A stretch of 12,864 nucleotides of DNA from Pseudomonadota bacterium (GCA_018896355.1 JAHIMW010000057.1:1-12864), one strand, 5' to 3'. Numbered from the stretch's first letter, positions 6,313 through 12,864 are shown. Notes: a model not told the origin generated them from the letters alone. Translations and numbers: made by a program.

Positions 6313-7203
6313 ATGAGGCCCGTAACGGTAAAAGAGATCCTGACATACGGGGAGAGACTTGGGATTACGGAAATTGTGGAACCTTCCGGCGCCCTTGGAT
6401 CCGTCAGTTATCTGCTCCGGTATGCCGGGGGAGAATCCGGTTATGCCATGACGCCCTTCCCGCATTCCATGCTGATCATTCCGCCGGCCGCGACGGATGG
6501 GGCTTATGAAAACGGATGGGATAGATCTGTTCCCCCATCGCTCTTGCGGAATATCACCTGTTTGGCCCTGTCAGCGCAAAGGATAACCGGTTTTCTTCGG
6601 CAATTTTCGGAACGGGCGGAGACGCCCATCTTTTCGTCGTGCTACGACGATTCATTGCTCCACAGCCGTCTGATCGGCCTGCTCCGGGAGAGGGGCGAGC
6701 GGCAGGTCATGGTCCACGGCGTTCTCGTCCAGATTTGGGGTCTCGGTGTTCTGCTCCTGGGTGAAAGCGGGATCGGCAAAACCGCCTGCGGTCTTGCCCT
6801 CATGGGCAAAGGCAATCGCTGGGTGGCGGATGATGCCGTCGTTCTGGAGGGAAGGGGAGACGCCGTTTATGGGCGGGGCCATCAGAGAACCGGGGGGTGG
6901 ATTGCCCTGCGGGGTCGGGGGGTTCTCCGGGCGGCAGATCTGCTCGGAACGGCGCGCCTCCTTCAGGAAACCCGTGTGGACGTACTCGTCCGGCTTGTCC
7001 GTGGGTTCGAACGAAATGCAGTACGAGAAGGAGAGTCATTTCAAGAGATTGTCGGAGTCTCACTCTCCTCCAGGGATCTTGCGGCGGACGTTGATCCCCG
7101 GCGGGTGGCCGAACGGGTGACGGGTTATATTCGCCCTCTTTCGGTCAAATCATCGGAAAACATTGTGCAGAGGACTGAGAGCGAAGTGCTGAGAAAAAGA
7201 TAG
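6313..7203 (+). CDS. hprK: HPr kinase/phosphorylase homologue with degenerate signature motifs
   Basis: HprK phosphorylates and dephosphorylates a serine of HPr. In Proteobacteria hprK usually sits beside ptsN and rapZ, as here. The 296 residues contain an N-terminal regulatory domain (1 to ~125) and a kinase core with HGVLV (H135), P-loop GESGIGKT (150-157) and VADD (171-174). Two conserved stretches are altered. The signature normally reading L-E-I-R-G-L-G-I appears as IALRGRGVL, with alanine at 198 in place of the metal-linked glutamate. The C-terminal P-x-x-P-G-R-N segment appears as SLSSRDLAA (250-258). The final 12 codons (V285-R296) and the stop come from a repeat, so the native C-terminus may be lost. 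Activity as kinase or phosphorylase is therefore doubtful. GAGGGG precedes ATG 6313; ptsN ends 20 bp upstream. Confidence 0.85.
   Translation: MRPVTVKEILTYGERLGITEIVEPSGALGSVSYLLRYAGGESGYAMTPFPHSMLIIPPAATDGAYENGWDRSVPPSLLRNITCLALSAQRITGFLRQFSERAETPIFSSCYDDSLLHSRLIGLLRERGERQVMVHGVLVQIWGLGVLLLGESGIGKTACGLALMGKGNRWVADDAVVLEGRGDAVYGRGHQRTGGWIALRGRGVLRAADLLGTARLLQETRVDVLVRLVRGFERNAVREGESFQEIVGVSLSSRDLAADVDPRRVAERVTGYIRPLSVKSSENIVQRTESEVLRKR
7165..7179 (-). repeat. Left arm of an outer inverted repeat inside the hprK 3' end
   Basis: GTGCAGAGGACTGAG at 7165-7179 is the inverse of CTCAGTCCTCAGCAC at 7429-7443 with one mismatch in 15. The two arms bracket a 190-bp MITE-like element. The following bases to about 7193 read, on the opposite strand, like further degenerate heptamers. 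This arm encodes V285-E289 of hprK. Confidence 0.6.
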
Positions 7204-7391
7204 TACCGAGACCTTTGAAAAACGCGCCCTTTGTCATTGCGAGGAGGCCAAAGGCCGATGAAGCAATCCCATAATTTACTGTATTGATGAGATTGCTTCG
7301 GGCGGAAGCCCTCGCAACGACTGCGTCGGATTGCTTCGTCGCTCCGCTCCTCGCAATGACAGGAAGTGCAGAAATTCAAAGGTCTCGTACT
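7202..7391. repeat. MITE-like element between hprK and rapZ
   Basis: The ends are AGTACCGAGACCTTTGAA (7202-7219) and TTCAAAGGTCTCGTACT (7375-7391), inverted repeats differing by one base insertion. A second, inner perfect 14-bp inverted repeat, GTCATTGCGAGGAG (7233-7246) and CTCCTCGCAATGAC (7347-7360), is the widespread GTCATTGCGAGGAG...GAAGCAATCC type of palindromic repeat; GAAGCAATCC is at 7260-7269. No coding capacity. It overlaps the hprK stop codon and fills the 269-bp gap before rapZ together with the heptamer repeat. Confidence 0.75.
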
Positions 7392-7402
7392 GAGTGTAAA
7401 AA

Positions 7403-7444
7403 AAGTGCCAAGTACCGAGTGCTAAGTGCTCAGTCCTCAGCACT
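7403..7444 (+). repeat. Degenerate heptamer tandem repeat
   Basis: Six 7-base units follow one another: AAGTGCC, AAGTACC, GAGTGCT, AAGTGCT, CAGTCCT, CAGCACT. The consensus is about (A/C/G)AGTNC(C/T). Short degenerate heptamer arrays of this type occur between genes in several bacterial groups. It ends 29 bases before the rapZ start. Confidence 0.6.
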
Positions 7445-7472
7445 ATGTACATCCGGCCAAAGGGGGATCCGA

Positions 7473-8336
7473 ATGAAGCAACTTCGCGTGGTGATCATCA
7501 CGGGACTTTCCGGTTCCGGCAAGAGTACCGCCCTGCGGGCGCTGGAGGACATCGGCTTTTTCTGCGTCGACAACCTGCCTGTGGTTCTGCTCTCGAAGTT
7601 TCTGCAGATCCAATCCAATCCGGCCAAGGAGATCTCGCAGGTTGCCATGGTCATGGATCTCCGGGAGCAGGCATTCCTGGAAAAGTACCCGCGGATCTTC
7701 GTCCGCCTCAAGGAAAAAGGCTTTCGGATTGAGATCCTTTTTTTCGATGCCGCCGACGAGGCGATCCTGCGCCGTTTCAGCGAGACGAGGCGCACCCACC
7801 CTCTCGTCCCACTCGGTTCAATTATGGACGGCATCCGACTGGAAAGGGAAAAACTCGCCCCGTTGAGACAGATGGCCGACAGGGTCATCGATACCACCTC
7901 CTGCAACGTCCATCAGCTCAAGGATGTCGTTCAGCGGCATTTCCGATCCTCTTCGGCAAGGAGCCTGGCGATCCATGTGACCTCCTTCGGCTATCGCTAT
8001 GGGCTGCCGGCGGACGCCGACATGGTCCTGGACGTCCGCTTCCTGCCCAATCCCCATTTCGTGGAGGAATTGCGCAGTTGCGACGGCCATGATTCCCGTG
8101 TGCGCGATTATGTTCTGGAGTCGGAAGGCGGTCGAACCTTTGTCACGAAACTGTTTGATCTGATGGCGTTTCTGATCCCCCTCTACGAAAAGGAGGGCAA
8201 GTCCCGTTTCAACATCGCCCTCGGCTGCACCGGCGGCCATCACCGCTCCGTCGTGATGGCCAACCTGTTGGGCGCCTACTTTGCGGAGAAGGACTATCCG
8301 GTGCATGTAGCCCACCGCGATATCGGAAAGTCTTAA
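7473..8336 (+). CDS. rapZ: RapZ (YvcJ family) P-loop regulatory protein / RNase adapter
   Basis: The RapZ/YvcJ family binds nucleotides, and in E. coli RapZ binds glucosamine-6-phosphate and presents small RNAs to RNase E to adjust glmS expression, which feeds cell-wall and LPS precursor synthesis. Whether the RNA role holds in this lineage is unknown. The 287-residue protein has the family hallmarks: P-loop GLSGSGKS (11-18), DNLP (33-36), the ILFFDAADEAILRRFSETRRTHP segment and the C-terminal GCTGGHHRS (251-259). ATG 7473 has AGGGGG seven bases upstream; the longer in-frame extension to 7284 is repeat sequence and is excluded. rapZ usually precedes PTS genes for EIIA-Man, HPr and EI, but here a repeat and a convergent gene follow. 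Confidence 0.95.
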   Translation: MKQLRVVIITGLSGSGKSTALRALEDIGFFCVDNLPVVLLSKFLQIQSNPAKEISQVAMVMDLREQAFLEKYPRIFVRLKEKGFRIEILFFDAADEAILRRFSETRRTHPLVPLGSIMDGIRLEREKLAPLRQMADRVIDTTSCNVHQLKDVVQRHFRSSSARSLAIHVTSFGYRYGLPADADMVLDVRFLPNPHFVEELRSCDGHDSRVRDYVLESEGGRTFVTKLFDLMAFLIPLYEKEGKSRFNIALGCTGGHHRSVVMANLLGAYFAEKDYPVHVAHRDIGKS

Positions 8337-8337
8337 C

Positions 8338-8459
8338 AGGCTGTTGAAAAACGCCCATCTGCTGCGTTTCCCTCATCCTTTGCCGTTCAACGTACCCAAA
8401 AGTACGCCTCACGGCTCAGGATTTCGGGGGCCTTGCATCCGGACATTTTTGAACAGCCT
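8338..8459. repeat. MITE-like element filling the rapZ/peptidase convergent gap
   Basis: AGGCTGTTGAAAAA (8338-8351) and TTTTTGAACAGCCT (8446-8459) are inverted repeats with one mismatch. The element begins one base after the rapZ stop and ends one base before the stop of the minus-strand peptidase gene, so it is the entire gap. In RNA from either strand it would fold back on itself and could act as a two-way transcript end. Its right half closely resembles the element at 9883-10026. Confidence 0.75.
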
Positions 8460-8460
8460 C

Positions 8461-9789
8461 TTAGTAACCCGCCTCCAGCTTCTTCGTCACGTTGTCGGCG
8501 ATCCAATGCGGATCCCACCATTCGCGCGGGTCGACGAACCGGCCGTGGATCGCCACGCCGAAGTGAAGGTGATCCCCGCCGGCAAGACCGGTCGCGCCGG
8601 AGAGACCGATGACCTCTCCGCGCTTGACGGTCTGGTCCGGTTTGACCTGGATGCCGCTCATGTGTGCGTAGAGGGTCGAGAGTCCCAGACCGTGGTCGAT
8701 GATGACGGCGTTGCCGTAGATCCCGAGCAGCCCGGTGAAGCGGACAATCCCGCTGTTCGCGGCTTCGATCGGGGCATGGACGATGGATGCGAGATCGACG
8801 CCGTTGTGAAGGCTTTCACCAACCGGTTTCCCGCCGTAAAGATAGGTCCGGTGGTCACCGAAAAGGGCCATCGGGGCGGCGTTCTTCATCCGGAGAAAGG
8901 TGCCCTGCCAGAGTTGCCGTGGTTCCGATTTCAGACAGACGGACTGGATGGTTTTGAGATTGTCGGCGCGCAGCACGGTGTTTACGTAAACGAAGGTTTC
9001 GATGGGCGTTTTTCCCCGCAGCTCCGGGATGGCCGCCTGGAATTCGGGCATCTTCTGCCCGAGAAAACCGTCCGAAAGGACCATCGTATCGATACGGAAC
9101 TTCCGTTTCTTGATCAGGTTCGGGGTGCCGTTCACCGTTTCGTTTCCGGCATGATCCCGGGCCATGATGCGGATCTGCGGGACGCCCGGCGATGCATCCA
9201 GCGGCAGCGCAAAGTAGGCCGCGTAACCGGGTTTCCCTGCCAGCGTGACCGGGTAGCCGGAATAGAATTGATCACCGACCAGGACGCCCGTCCGGGGAAC
9301 CGCTTCCGACAATCGATAGGCAACGACGCAGGTTCCTCCAGAATTGATGTGGTTCTGCGTATTGAGCTGGAAGATCTGGGGCGGGAGGAGATCGATCTGA
9401 ACGGGCCGGACCGCCGTTGTCCGGTTCTTCCAGACGCTGTGATCGACGGCGGTAAGGGTCAGCGTGGCCGGTCCGTCATGGAGTTTCAACACGGAAGCGT
9501 CCACCGCAACCGAGACCTCCTTGCGCAGGATGCCCGCTTCCGGGTAATCGATGGAGGAAAGGACGTGTGGCTGATTGTCCTGGGTGATGACGATCTCGGT
9601 GCGGCGAAGACCCCGGCCCGAATCTGCGAAAGTGACGTTCAGGGCCTTCTGCCGGCCGATGACGGCAGCCTCCGCGCCGATCTCAATGATGGGATTGCCG
9701 CTTTCCCCGGCGGTAACGAAGAACCACCAGCCTCCGCCCGCGAGCAGCAGGACGAGGAACCCGACGAAATACCAGAATTTCCTTTGCAT
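8461..9789 (-). CDS. Membrane-anchored M23 family metallopeptidase (LytM domain)
   Basis: M23 peptidases are zinc endopeptidases that cut peptidoglycan cross-links or, when degenerate, activate amidases. This 442-residue protein has a short basic N-terminus and one membrane helix (about 5-25, FWYFVGFLVLLLAGGGWWFF), then about 290 periplasmic residues, apparently beta-rich with Ig-like character (for example DHAGNETVNG). The C-terminal LytM domain carries the zinc ligands H328 and D332 (HNGVD), H376 in LYAHMS, and HLHFG with H407 and H409, so it looks catalytically intact. I chose ATG 9789, which has AAGGAG and GGAGG upstream; a longer in-frame start at 9864 would lie inside the promoter region. 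The gene is monocistronic and convergent with rapZ. Role inferred: cell-wall remodelling. Confidence 0.92.
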   Translation of the reverse strand: MQRKFWYFVGFLVLLLAGGGWWFFVTAGESGNPIIEIGAEAAVIGRQKALNVTFADSGRGLRRTEIVITQDNQPHVLSSIDYPEAGILRKEVSVAVDASVLKLHDGPATLTLTAVDHSVWKNRTTAVRPVQIDLLPPQIFQLNTQNHINSGGTCVVAYRLSEAVPRTGVLVGDQFYSGYPVTLAGKPGYAAYFALPLDASPGVPQIRIMARDHAGNETVNGTPNLIKKRKFRIDTMVLSDGFLGQKMPEFQAAIPELRGKTPIETFVYVNTVLRADNLKTIQSVCLKSEPRQLWQGTFLRMKNAAPMALFGDHRTYLYGGKPVGESLHNGVDLASIVHAPIEAANSGIVRFTGLLGIYGNAVIIDHGLGLSTLYAHMSGIQVKPDQTVKRGEVIGLSGATGLAGGDHLHFGVAIHGRFVDPREWWDPHWIADNVTKKLEAGY

Positions 9790-9822
9790 AGACTCCTTAG
9801 CCTCCTGGATGAATACAGGTGA

Positions 9823-9851
9823 GGTATAGCCACTTTGCGGGCGCATTGCAA
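9823..9851 (-). promoter_or_regulatory. Probable sigma-70 promoter for the M23 peptidase gene
   Basis: Reading the minus strand, TTGCAA (9851-9846) and TATACC (9828-9823) are spaced by 17 bases, about 33 bases before the chosen start codon. The match is moderate. A second -35-like TTGACC is nearby but has worse spacing. Confidence 0.45.
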
Positions 9852-9882
9852 GGTCAAAAACCATTTCCGGACGGGAACCATA

Positions 9883-10026
9883 ACGGCTACGTAAAAAGTC
9901 CGGATGCTGCGTTGCGCTTCATCCCTCCCCTGCTTTCGCAGGGGCAGGCTTATTGCGGCGTACACCAAAGTACGCCTCATTCCTCAGGATTCGCGCGCCT
10001 TGCCTGCGGACTTTTTACGAAGCCGT
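9883..10026. repeat. MITE-like element upstream of coaBC
   Basis: ACGGCTACGTAAAAAGTCCG (9883-9902) and CGGACTTTTTACGAAGCCGT (10007-10026) are 20-base inverted repeats with one mismatch. The interior includes CCCCTGCTTTCGCAGGGG, a small hairpin, and a stretch (CGTACACCAAAGTACGCCTC, then CTCAGGATT) closely similar to the element at 8338-8459. No coding capacity. It lies between the divergent promoters of the peptidase gene and coaBC. Confidence 0.8.
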
Positions 10027-10046
10027 CCCATTTTCACGACTTTTAA

Positions 10047-10064
10047 GACTTTTTACGGAGTCGT
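10047..10064 (-). repeat. Solitary terminal repeat next to the coaBC promoter
   Basis: GACTTTTTACGGAGTCGT resembles the right end of the neighbouring element (GACTTTTTACGAAGCCGT at 10009-10026), with 16 of 18 bases identical and in the same orientation. It looks like a remnant of a second element or an end duplicated during insertion. It ends 15 bases before the coaBC -35 box. Confidence 0.55.
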
Positions 10065-10078
10065 CACCCATGAATTGC

Positions 10079-10107
10079 TTGATATCGCCGGGCATCCTTG
10101 CTATAAA
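10079..10107 (+). promoter_or_regulatory. Sigma-70 promoter for coaBC
   Basis: TTGATA (10079-10084) and TATAAA (10102-10107) are separated by exactly 17 bases. Transcription would begin near 10114, giving a leader of about 18 bases that holds the GAGGAG ribosome binding site for coaBC. Confidence 0.7.
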
Positions 10108-10131
10108 TACCCATCGTTGAGGAGACCTCTT

Positions 10132-11346
10132 ATGCTTAAGGATAGAAGAATCGTTCTGGGGGTGACCGGCGGTATCGCCGCCTACAAGGCCGCCGAACTG
10201 GTTCGGGAACTGGTCCGACGCGGGGCGAAGGTTCGGGTGGTCATGACCGACCATGCCTGCAAGTTCGTCGCGCCGCTCACCTTCGAGACTCTGTCGGGAA
10301 ATCCGGTCGCCACGGACCTGTTTTGGGTACCGGGGGACTTTGAAATCGGCCACATCGCGCTTGCCGAATTCGCCGAACAGGTCGTCATCGCGCCCGCAAC
10401 GGCGAACATCATCGGCAAGATGGCCGCCGGTCTGGCCGACGACCTGCTGACCACGGTTCTGCTGGCCACTGACGCCCCGGTTCTGATCTGCCCGGCGATG
10501 AACGCTAAAATGTACGCGAACGCCGTTGTGAAAGAGAATCTTGCCCGCCTGGCCTTGCGCGGCCATGTGATCCTGGAGCCGGGGTTCGGTGAACTGGCCT
10601 GCCGCGCTGAGGGGCAGGGGCGGCTCGCCGAACCGTCGGAGATCGCGGAGGAGATCGAGTCGATTCTGACTCCGAAGGATCTTCAGGGAGAGCATATTCT
10701 CGTGACGGCCGGTCCGACGCAGGAGCCCTTTGATCCGGTGCGGTTCATCAGCAACTACTCCTCCGGAAAGATGGGGTATGCGCTGGCCGTGATGGCGAGG
10801 CGGCGGGGCGCCGCTGTGACGCTGGTCAGCGGGCCCACTGCACTTCCTGCGCCGCGGGGCGTCGCCTTCGTCCCGGTCCGGACGGCCGTTGAGATGCGTG
10901 ACGCCGTAGCGGCGCGCATGGAGGCGGCCACGGTAGTAGTCAAGGCCGCCGCGGTGGCCGATTATCGGCCGGCCGTCTGCGAGCCGGTGAAGATCAAGAA
11001 AAAAGAGGGGTTACTGACCGTCCAACTGGAACGGAATCCCGACATCATCTCCGAGATTGCGAGCCGTAAGGGCGACCGGATAGTGGTCGGATTCTCGATG
11101 GAATCGGATCATCTGCTCGAAAACGCCCGGAAAAAACTCACTGAAAAGGGAATGGATTTCATCGTGGCCAACGACGTGACCGAACCCGGGGCCGGCTTCC
11201 GGGGAGATACGAATGTGATCTCGATCCTGGACCGGGAGGGAGGGGTCGAGGTGTTTCCATTGATGGACAAAATGGATGTGGCCGGCGTCATCCTGGACCG
11301 CGTAAGGAAAATGAGGGAAGGTGGAAGGATCAGGGATGGGCGCTGA
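10132..11346 (+). CDS. coaBC: Bifunctional phosphopantothenoylcysteine decarboxylase / phosphopantothenate-cysteine ligase
   Basis: CoaBC performs two steps of coenzyme A synthesis: it ligates cysteine to 4'-phosphopantothenate (CoaB) and then decarboxylates the product (CoaC, FMN-dependent). In this 404-residue protein the CoaC domain comes first (1 to ~180): GGIAAYKAAELVR, catalytic H74 in IGHIALAE, APATANIIGKMA, PAMN (121-124) and the active-site flap cysteine C157 in LACRAEGQGR. The CoaB domain follows (~186-404): LVTAGPTQEPFDPVRFI, SNYSSGKMG, AAAVADYRP and KIKK (287-290), which contains the ligase lysine. Length and order are typical. ATG 10132 has GAGGAG eight bases upstream; the frame upstream to 9904 is repeat DNA and is excluded. 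The 3' end overlaps the next gene by 11 bases. Confidence 0.96.
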   Translation: MLKDRRIVLGVTGGIAAYKAAELVRELVRRGAKVRVVMTDHACKFVAPLTFETLSGNPVATDLFWVPGDFEIGHIALAEFAEQVVIAPATANIIGKMAAGLADDLLTTVLLATDAPVLICPAMNAKMYANAVVKENLARLALRGHVILEPGFGELACRAEGQGRLAEPSEIAEEIESILTPKDLQGEHILVTAGPTQEPFDPVRFISNYSSGKMGYALAVMARRRGAAVTLVSGPTALPAPRGVAFVPVRTAVEMRDAVAARMEAATVVVKAAAVADYRPAVCEPVKIKKKEGLLTVQLERNPDIISEIASRKGDRIVVGFSMESDHLLENARKKLTEKGMDFIVANDVTEPGAGFRGDTNVISILDREGGVEVFPLMDKMDVAGVILDRVRKMREGGRIRDGR

Positions 11347-12070
11347 GGAGGAACCAAGGAAGGAGCTCCTCGGCCTGGTCCGGTCCCTGGCGGAGAGGGT
11401 GCGTCTGGACGGGGATTTGCGAAAACCCCTCTGCTATCTGTCCCGGGGAAAAGGCGGCGTCGAAATGCCCGCCGCTGGTGCACCGGAGCCGTCCGTGGAA
11501 AGTTTCGGGGTGGAAGATTCCGCTCTGGATCCGGTTCTTGCAGAACTTGGCGACTGCCGGCGCTGTCCGCTCGGCGCTTTCCGTCACCGGCTTGTCTTCG
11601 GCGAGGGGAATCCCCGTGCGGAGTTGGTCTTTGTCGGCGAGGCGCCGGGGGCGGACGAAGATGCGCAGGGAAGGCCGTTCGTGGGTCGCGCGGGGCAATT
11701 GCTCACGAAGATCATTTCCGCGATGGGGCTGAAACGGGAGGATGTCTATATCTGCAACATCCTGAAGTGCCGGCCTCCCGGGAACCGGAATCCGCTGCCG
11801 GATGAGATTGCAGCCTGCGAACCGTTTCTGATCCGGCAGATCGAGGCGATCCGCCCGCGGGTCGTCTGCGCCCTCGGGAGCTTTGCGGCGCATACCCTGC
11901 TCAAATCGGAGGCGCCCATCTCCGTGCTGCGCGGCCGGTTCGATCGCTACCAGGGGATACCCCTGATGCCGACCTACCACCCGGCCTATCTTCTTCGGAA
12001 CCAGGGGGCGAAGAAGCAGGTGTGGGAGGATGTACAGGCGATCATGAAGCTCCTTCGGGAGGGGACGTGA
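11336..12070 (+). CDS. Family 4 uracil-DNA glycosylase with 4Fe-4S cluster
   Basis: Family 4 glycosylases excise uracil from DNA arising from cytosine deamination or dUTP misincorporation. The 244-residue protein has an extra N-terminal region of about 70 residues without recognisable motif, then the domain: cluster cysteines C74 and C77 (CRRC), motif GEAPGADEDA (101-110), GRPFVGRAGQLL, C145 in NILKCRPPGNRNP, C161, and the HPAYLLR motif at 215-221. Four cysteines at the expected places argue for an intact cluster. Older annotations call this family phage SPO1 DNA polymerase-related. ATG 11336 has GGAAGG upstream and overlaps the end of coaBC by 11 bases, so translation is probably coupled; an in-frame GTG at 11321 is an alternative. 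The nfeD-type gene follows after 30 bp. Confidence 0.94.
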   Translation: MGAEEEPRKELLGLVRSLAERVRLDGDLRKPLCYLSRGKGGVEMPAAGAPEPSVESFGVEDSALDPVLAELGDCRRCPLGAFRHRLVFGEGNPRAELVFVGEAPGADEDAQGRPFVGRAGQLLTKIISAMGLKREDVYICNILKCRPPGNRNPLPDEIAACEPFLIRQIEAIRPRVVCALGSFAAHTLLKSEAPISVLRGRFDRYQGIPLMPTYHPAYLLRNQGAKKQVWEDVQAIMKLLREGT

Positions 12071-12100
12071 CATGGATGAATGGAAGGAAGGTCCTGTGAA

Positions 12101-12864
12101 ATGAAGAGAGCCATATTGCAAAAAATGATCCGCGCGGTCGCGGTGACGGCCGTGCTGTTCATCGGTATGATGCTGCCCGGGCAGAATCTGCGGGCGGCGG
12201 ACAAGGCGCCCGTCTTCGACGTGATCACAATCAGCGCCGCCATCACTCCGCCCATTGCCGAGTACGTCGTCCAGAGCATCGGCGAGGCCGCGAAGAGCGG
12301 TGCGGAGGGGTTGATCATCCGTCTCGATACGCCGGGCGGCCTCGATCTGGCCATGCGGGACATTGCCAAAGGAATTCTGAACGCACCGCTACCCGTTATC
12401 GTTTACGTCGCGCCCTCCGGGGCGAGGGCGGCGTCGGCCGGGGTCATCATCACGGTGGCCGCGCATATCGCGGTGATGGCGCCGGGGACGAACATCGGTG
12501 CGGCGCATCCCGTCGGACTGGGGATCGGCGGCGGCCTGGACAAGACGATGGGCGAAAAGGTCGAGAATGATGCCGTCGCCTACGTCCGCGGGATCGCCAA
12601 TAAGAGGGCCCGGAATGAAGCGTGGGTCGAGAAGGCGGTTCGGAAGAGCGAGTCGATTACCGCCGAAGAGGCGCTCCGCCTGAAGGTGATCGACTTCATC
12701 GCGGTGGACCTGAACCGCCTCATCGAGCAGGCGGACGGCCGGGAAGTTCTTATCGAGGGGGGAAAGAAGATCCTGAGGACGAAAGGCGCCGTCTTCAATG
12801 AAAAAATAATGGGCGTCCGGCAGAAGGTCCTCTCCGCGCTCAGCGACCCGAACATCGCCTACAT
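12101..12864 (+). CDS. NfeD-type ClpP-class membrane serine protease, partial (3' end beyond window)
   Basis: The frame is open from ATG 12101 to the window edge (254 codons). A signal peptide or anchor (MKRAILQKMIRAVAVTAV... to LRAAD, about residues 1-32) precedes a ClpP-fold protease domain of the long NfeD/STOPP type: LIIRLDTPGGLD (71-82), GARAASAG with probable nucleophile S112, MAPGTNIGAAHPV, and K153 in GEKVENDAVAYV. The 41-residue distance between S112 and K153 equals that of the Ser97-Lys138 dyad described for the archaeal homologue PH1510. Such proteases are usually paired with a stomatin/SPFH-type partner gene downstream and work in membrane protein quality control. That partner and the C-terminal membrane and OB-fold domains would lie outside. 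GGAAGGAAGG lies about nine bases before the start. Confidence 0.93.
   Translation, partial: MKRAILQKMIRAVAVTAVLFIGMMLPGQNLRAADKAPVFDVITISAAITPPIAEYVVQSIGEAAKSGAEGLIIRLDTPGGLDLAMRDIAKGILNAPLPVIVYVAPSGARAASAGVIITVAAHIAVMAPGTNIGAAHPVGLGIGGGLDKTMGEKVENDAVAYVRGIANKRARNEAWVEKAVRKSESITAEEALRLKVIDFIAVDLNRLIEQADGREVLIEGGKKILRTKGAVFNEKIMGVRQKVLSALSDPNIAY

Noticed and set aside
7284..7472. N-terminal extension of RapZ by 63 residues
   Set aside because: The extension is translated MITE and heptamer repeat; the strong AGGGGG site and the family N-terminus place the start at 7473.
8344..9822. 492-codon open frame on the plus strand
   Set aside because: It lies opposite the M23 peptidase gene, whose zinc motifs and membrane helix are clear. 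The plus frame has no recognisable domain and is an effect of GC-rich codon bias.
9904..10131. N-terminal extension of CoaBC by 76 residues
   Set aside because: It reads through a MITE-like element and the promoter; ATG 10132 has GAGGAG and matches the family N-terminus.

Overview
The window is 12.9 kb of about 57% GC, gene-dense bacterial DNA. It looks like a Gram-negative deltaproteobacterium (Desulfobacterota; a Syntrophales- or Geobacter-like lineage is my best guess). The evidence is the gene order kdsA-kdsC-lptC-lptA-lptB-rpoN-hpf-ptsN-hprK-rapZ, the pairing of hprK with ptsN and rapZ, and many short intergenic palindromic elements. No tRNA, rRNA, CRISPR array, phage gene or complete transposase was found.

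Layout. Positions 1 to about 107 are AT-rich (about 34% GC) and encode an internal piece of RecN in frame 1. This joins, inside an 11-base stretch that suits both genes, to kdsA lacking its first ~50 codons. The junction looks chimeric, either an assembly error or a real rearrangement. From there to about 3.6 kb lie genes for Kdo synthesis (kdsA, kdsC) and LPS export (lptC, lptA, lptB). rpoN (sigma-54) follows. A well-formed sigma-70 promoter at 5120-5148 then drives hpf-ptsN-hprK, with rapZ beyond a repeat-filled gap. This nitrogen-PTS/sigma-54 block links envelope synthesis, ribosome hibernation and carbon/nitrogen signalling, but the usual downstream PTS genes (HPr, EI, EIIA-Man) are absent. 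A convergent M23 metallopeptidase gene on the minus strand (8461-9789) follows. Then comes a rightward unit of coaBC, family-4 uracil-DNA glycosylase and an nfeD-type ClpP-class serine protease that runs off the window end. The last gene is open to the edge.

Repeats are the striking part. A REP-like palindrome with GGGGACA/TGTCCCC arms occurs at four places: singly before lptC, as three 24-bp in-frame units inside the lptC 5' end, as a perfect 16-bp-arm palindrome forming the lptC C-terminal tail, and as three 25-bp units in the hpf leader. Each GATGC-type unit carries a G-rich Shine-Dalgarno-like run a few bases before an ATG, so the repeats bring possible translation starts. In the hpf leader the three ATGs fall in three frames, and the first opens a 32-codon frame whose stop overlaps the hpf start. 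Four MITE-like elements with terminal inverted repeats occupy 1355-1533, 7202-7391, 8338-8459 and 9883-10026. The last two share a core but have different ends. A further heptamer-type repeat pair (7165-7179 and 7429-7443) flanks the second element and supplies the last 12 codons of hprK.

No clearly new gene system is visible. The most notable items are the recN/kdsA junction, the start-codon-bearing repeats in lptC and hpf, and an HprK homologue whose signature motifs are degenerate.
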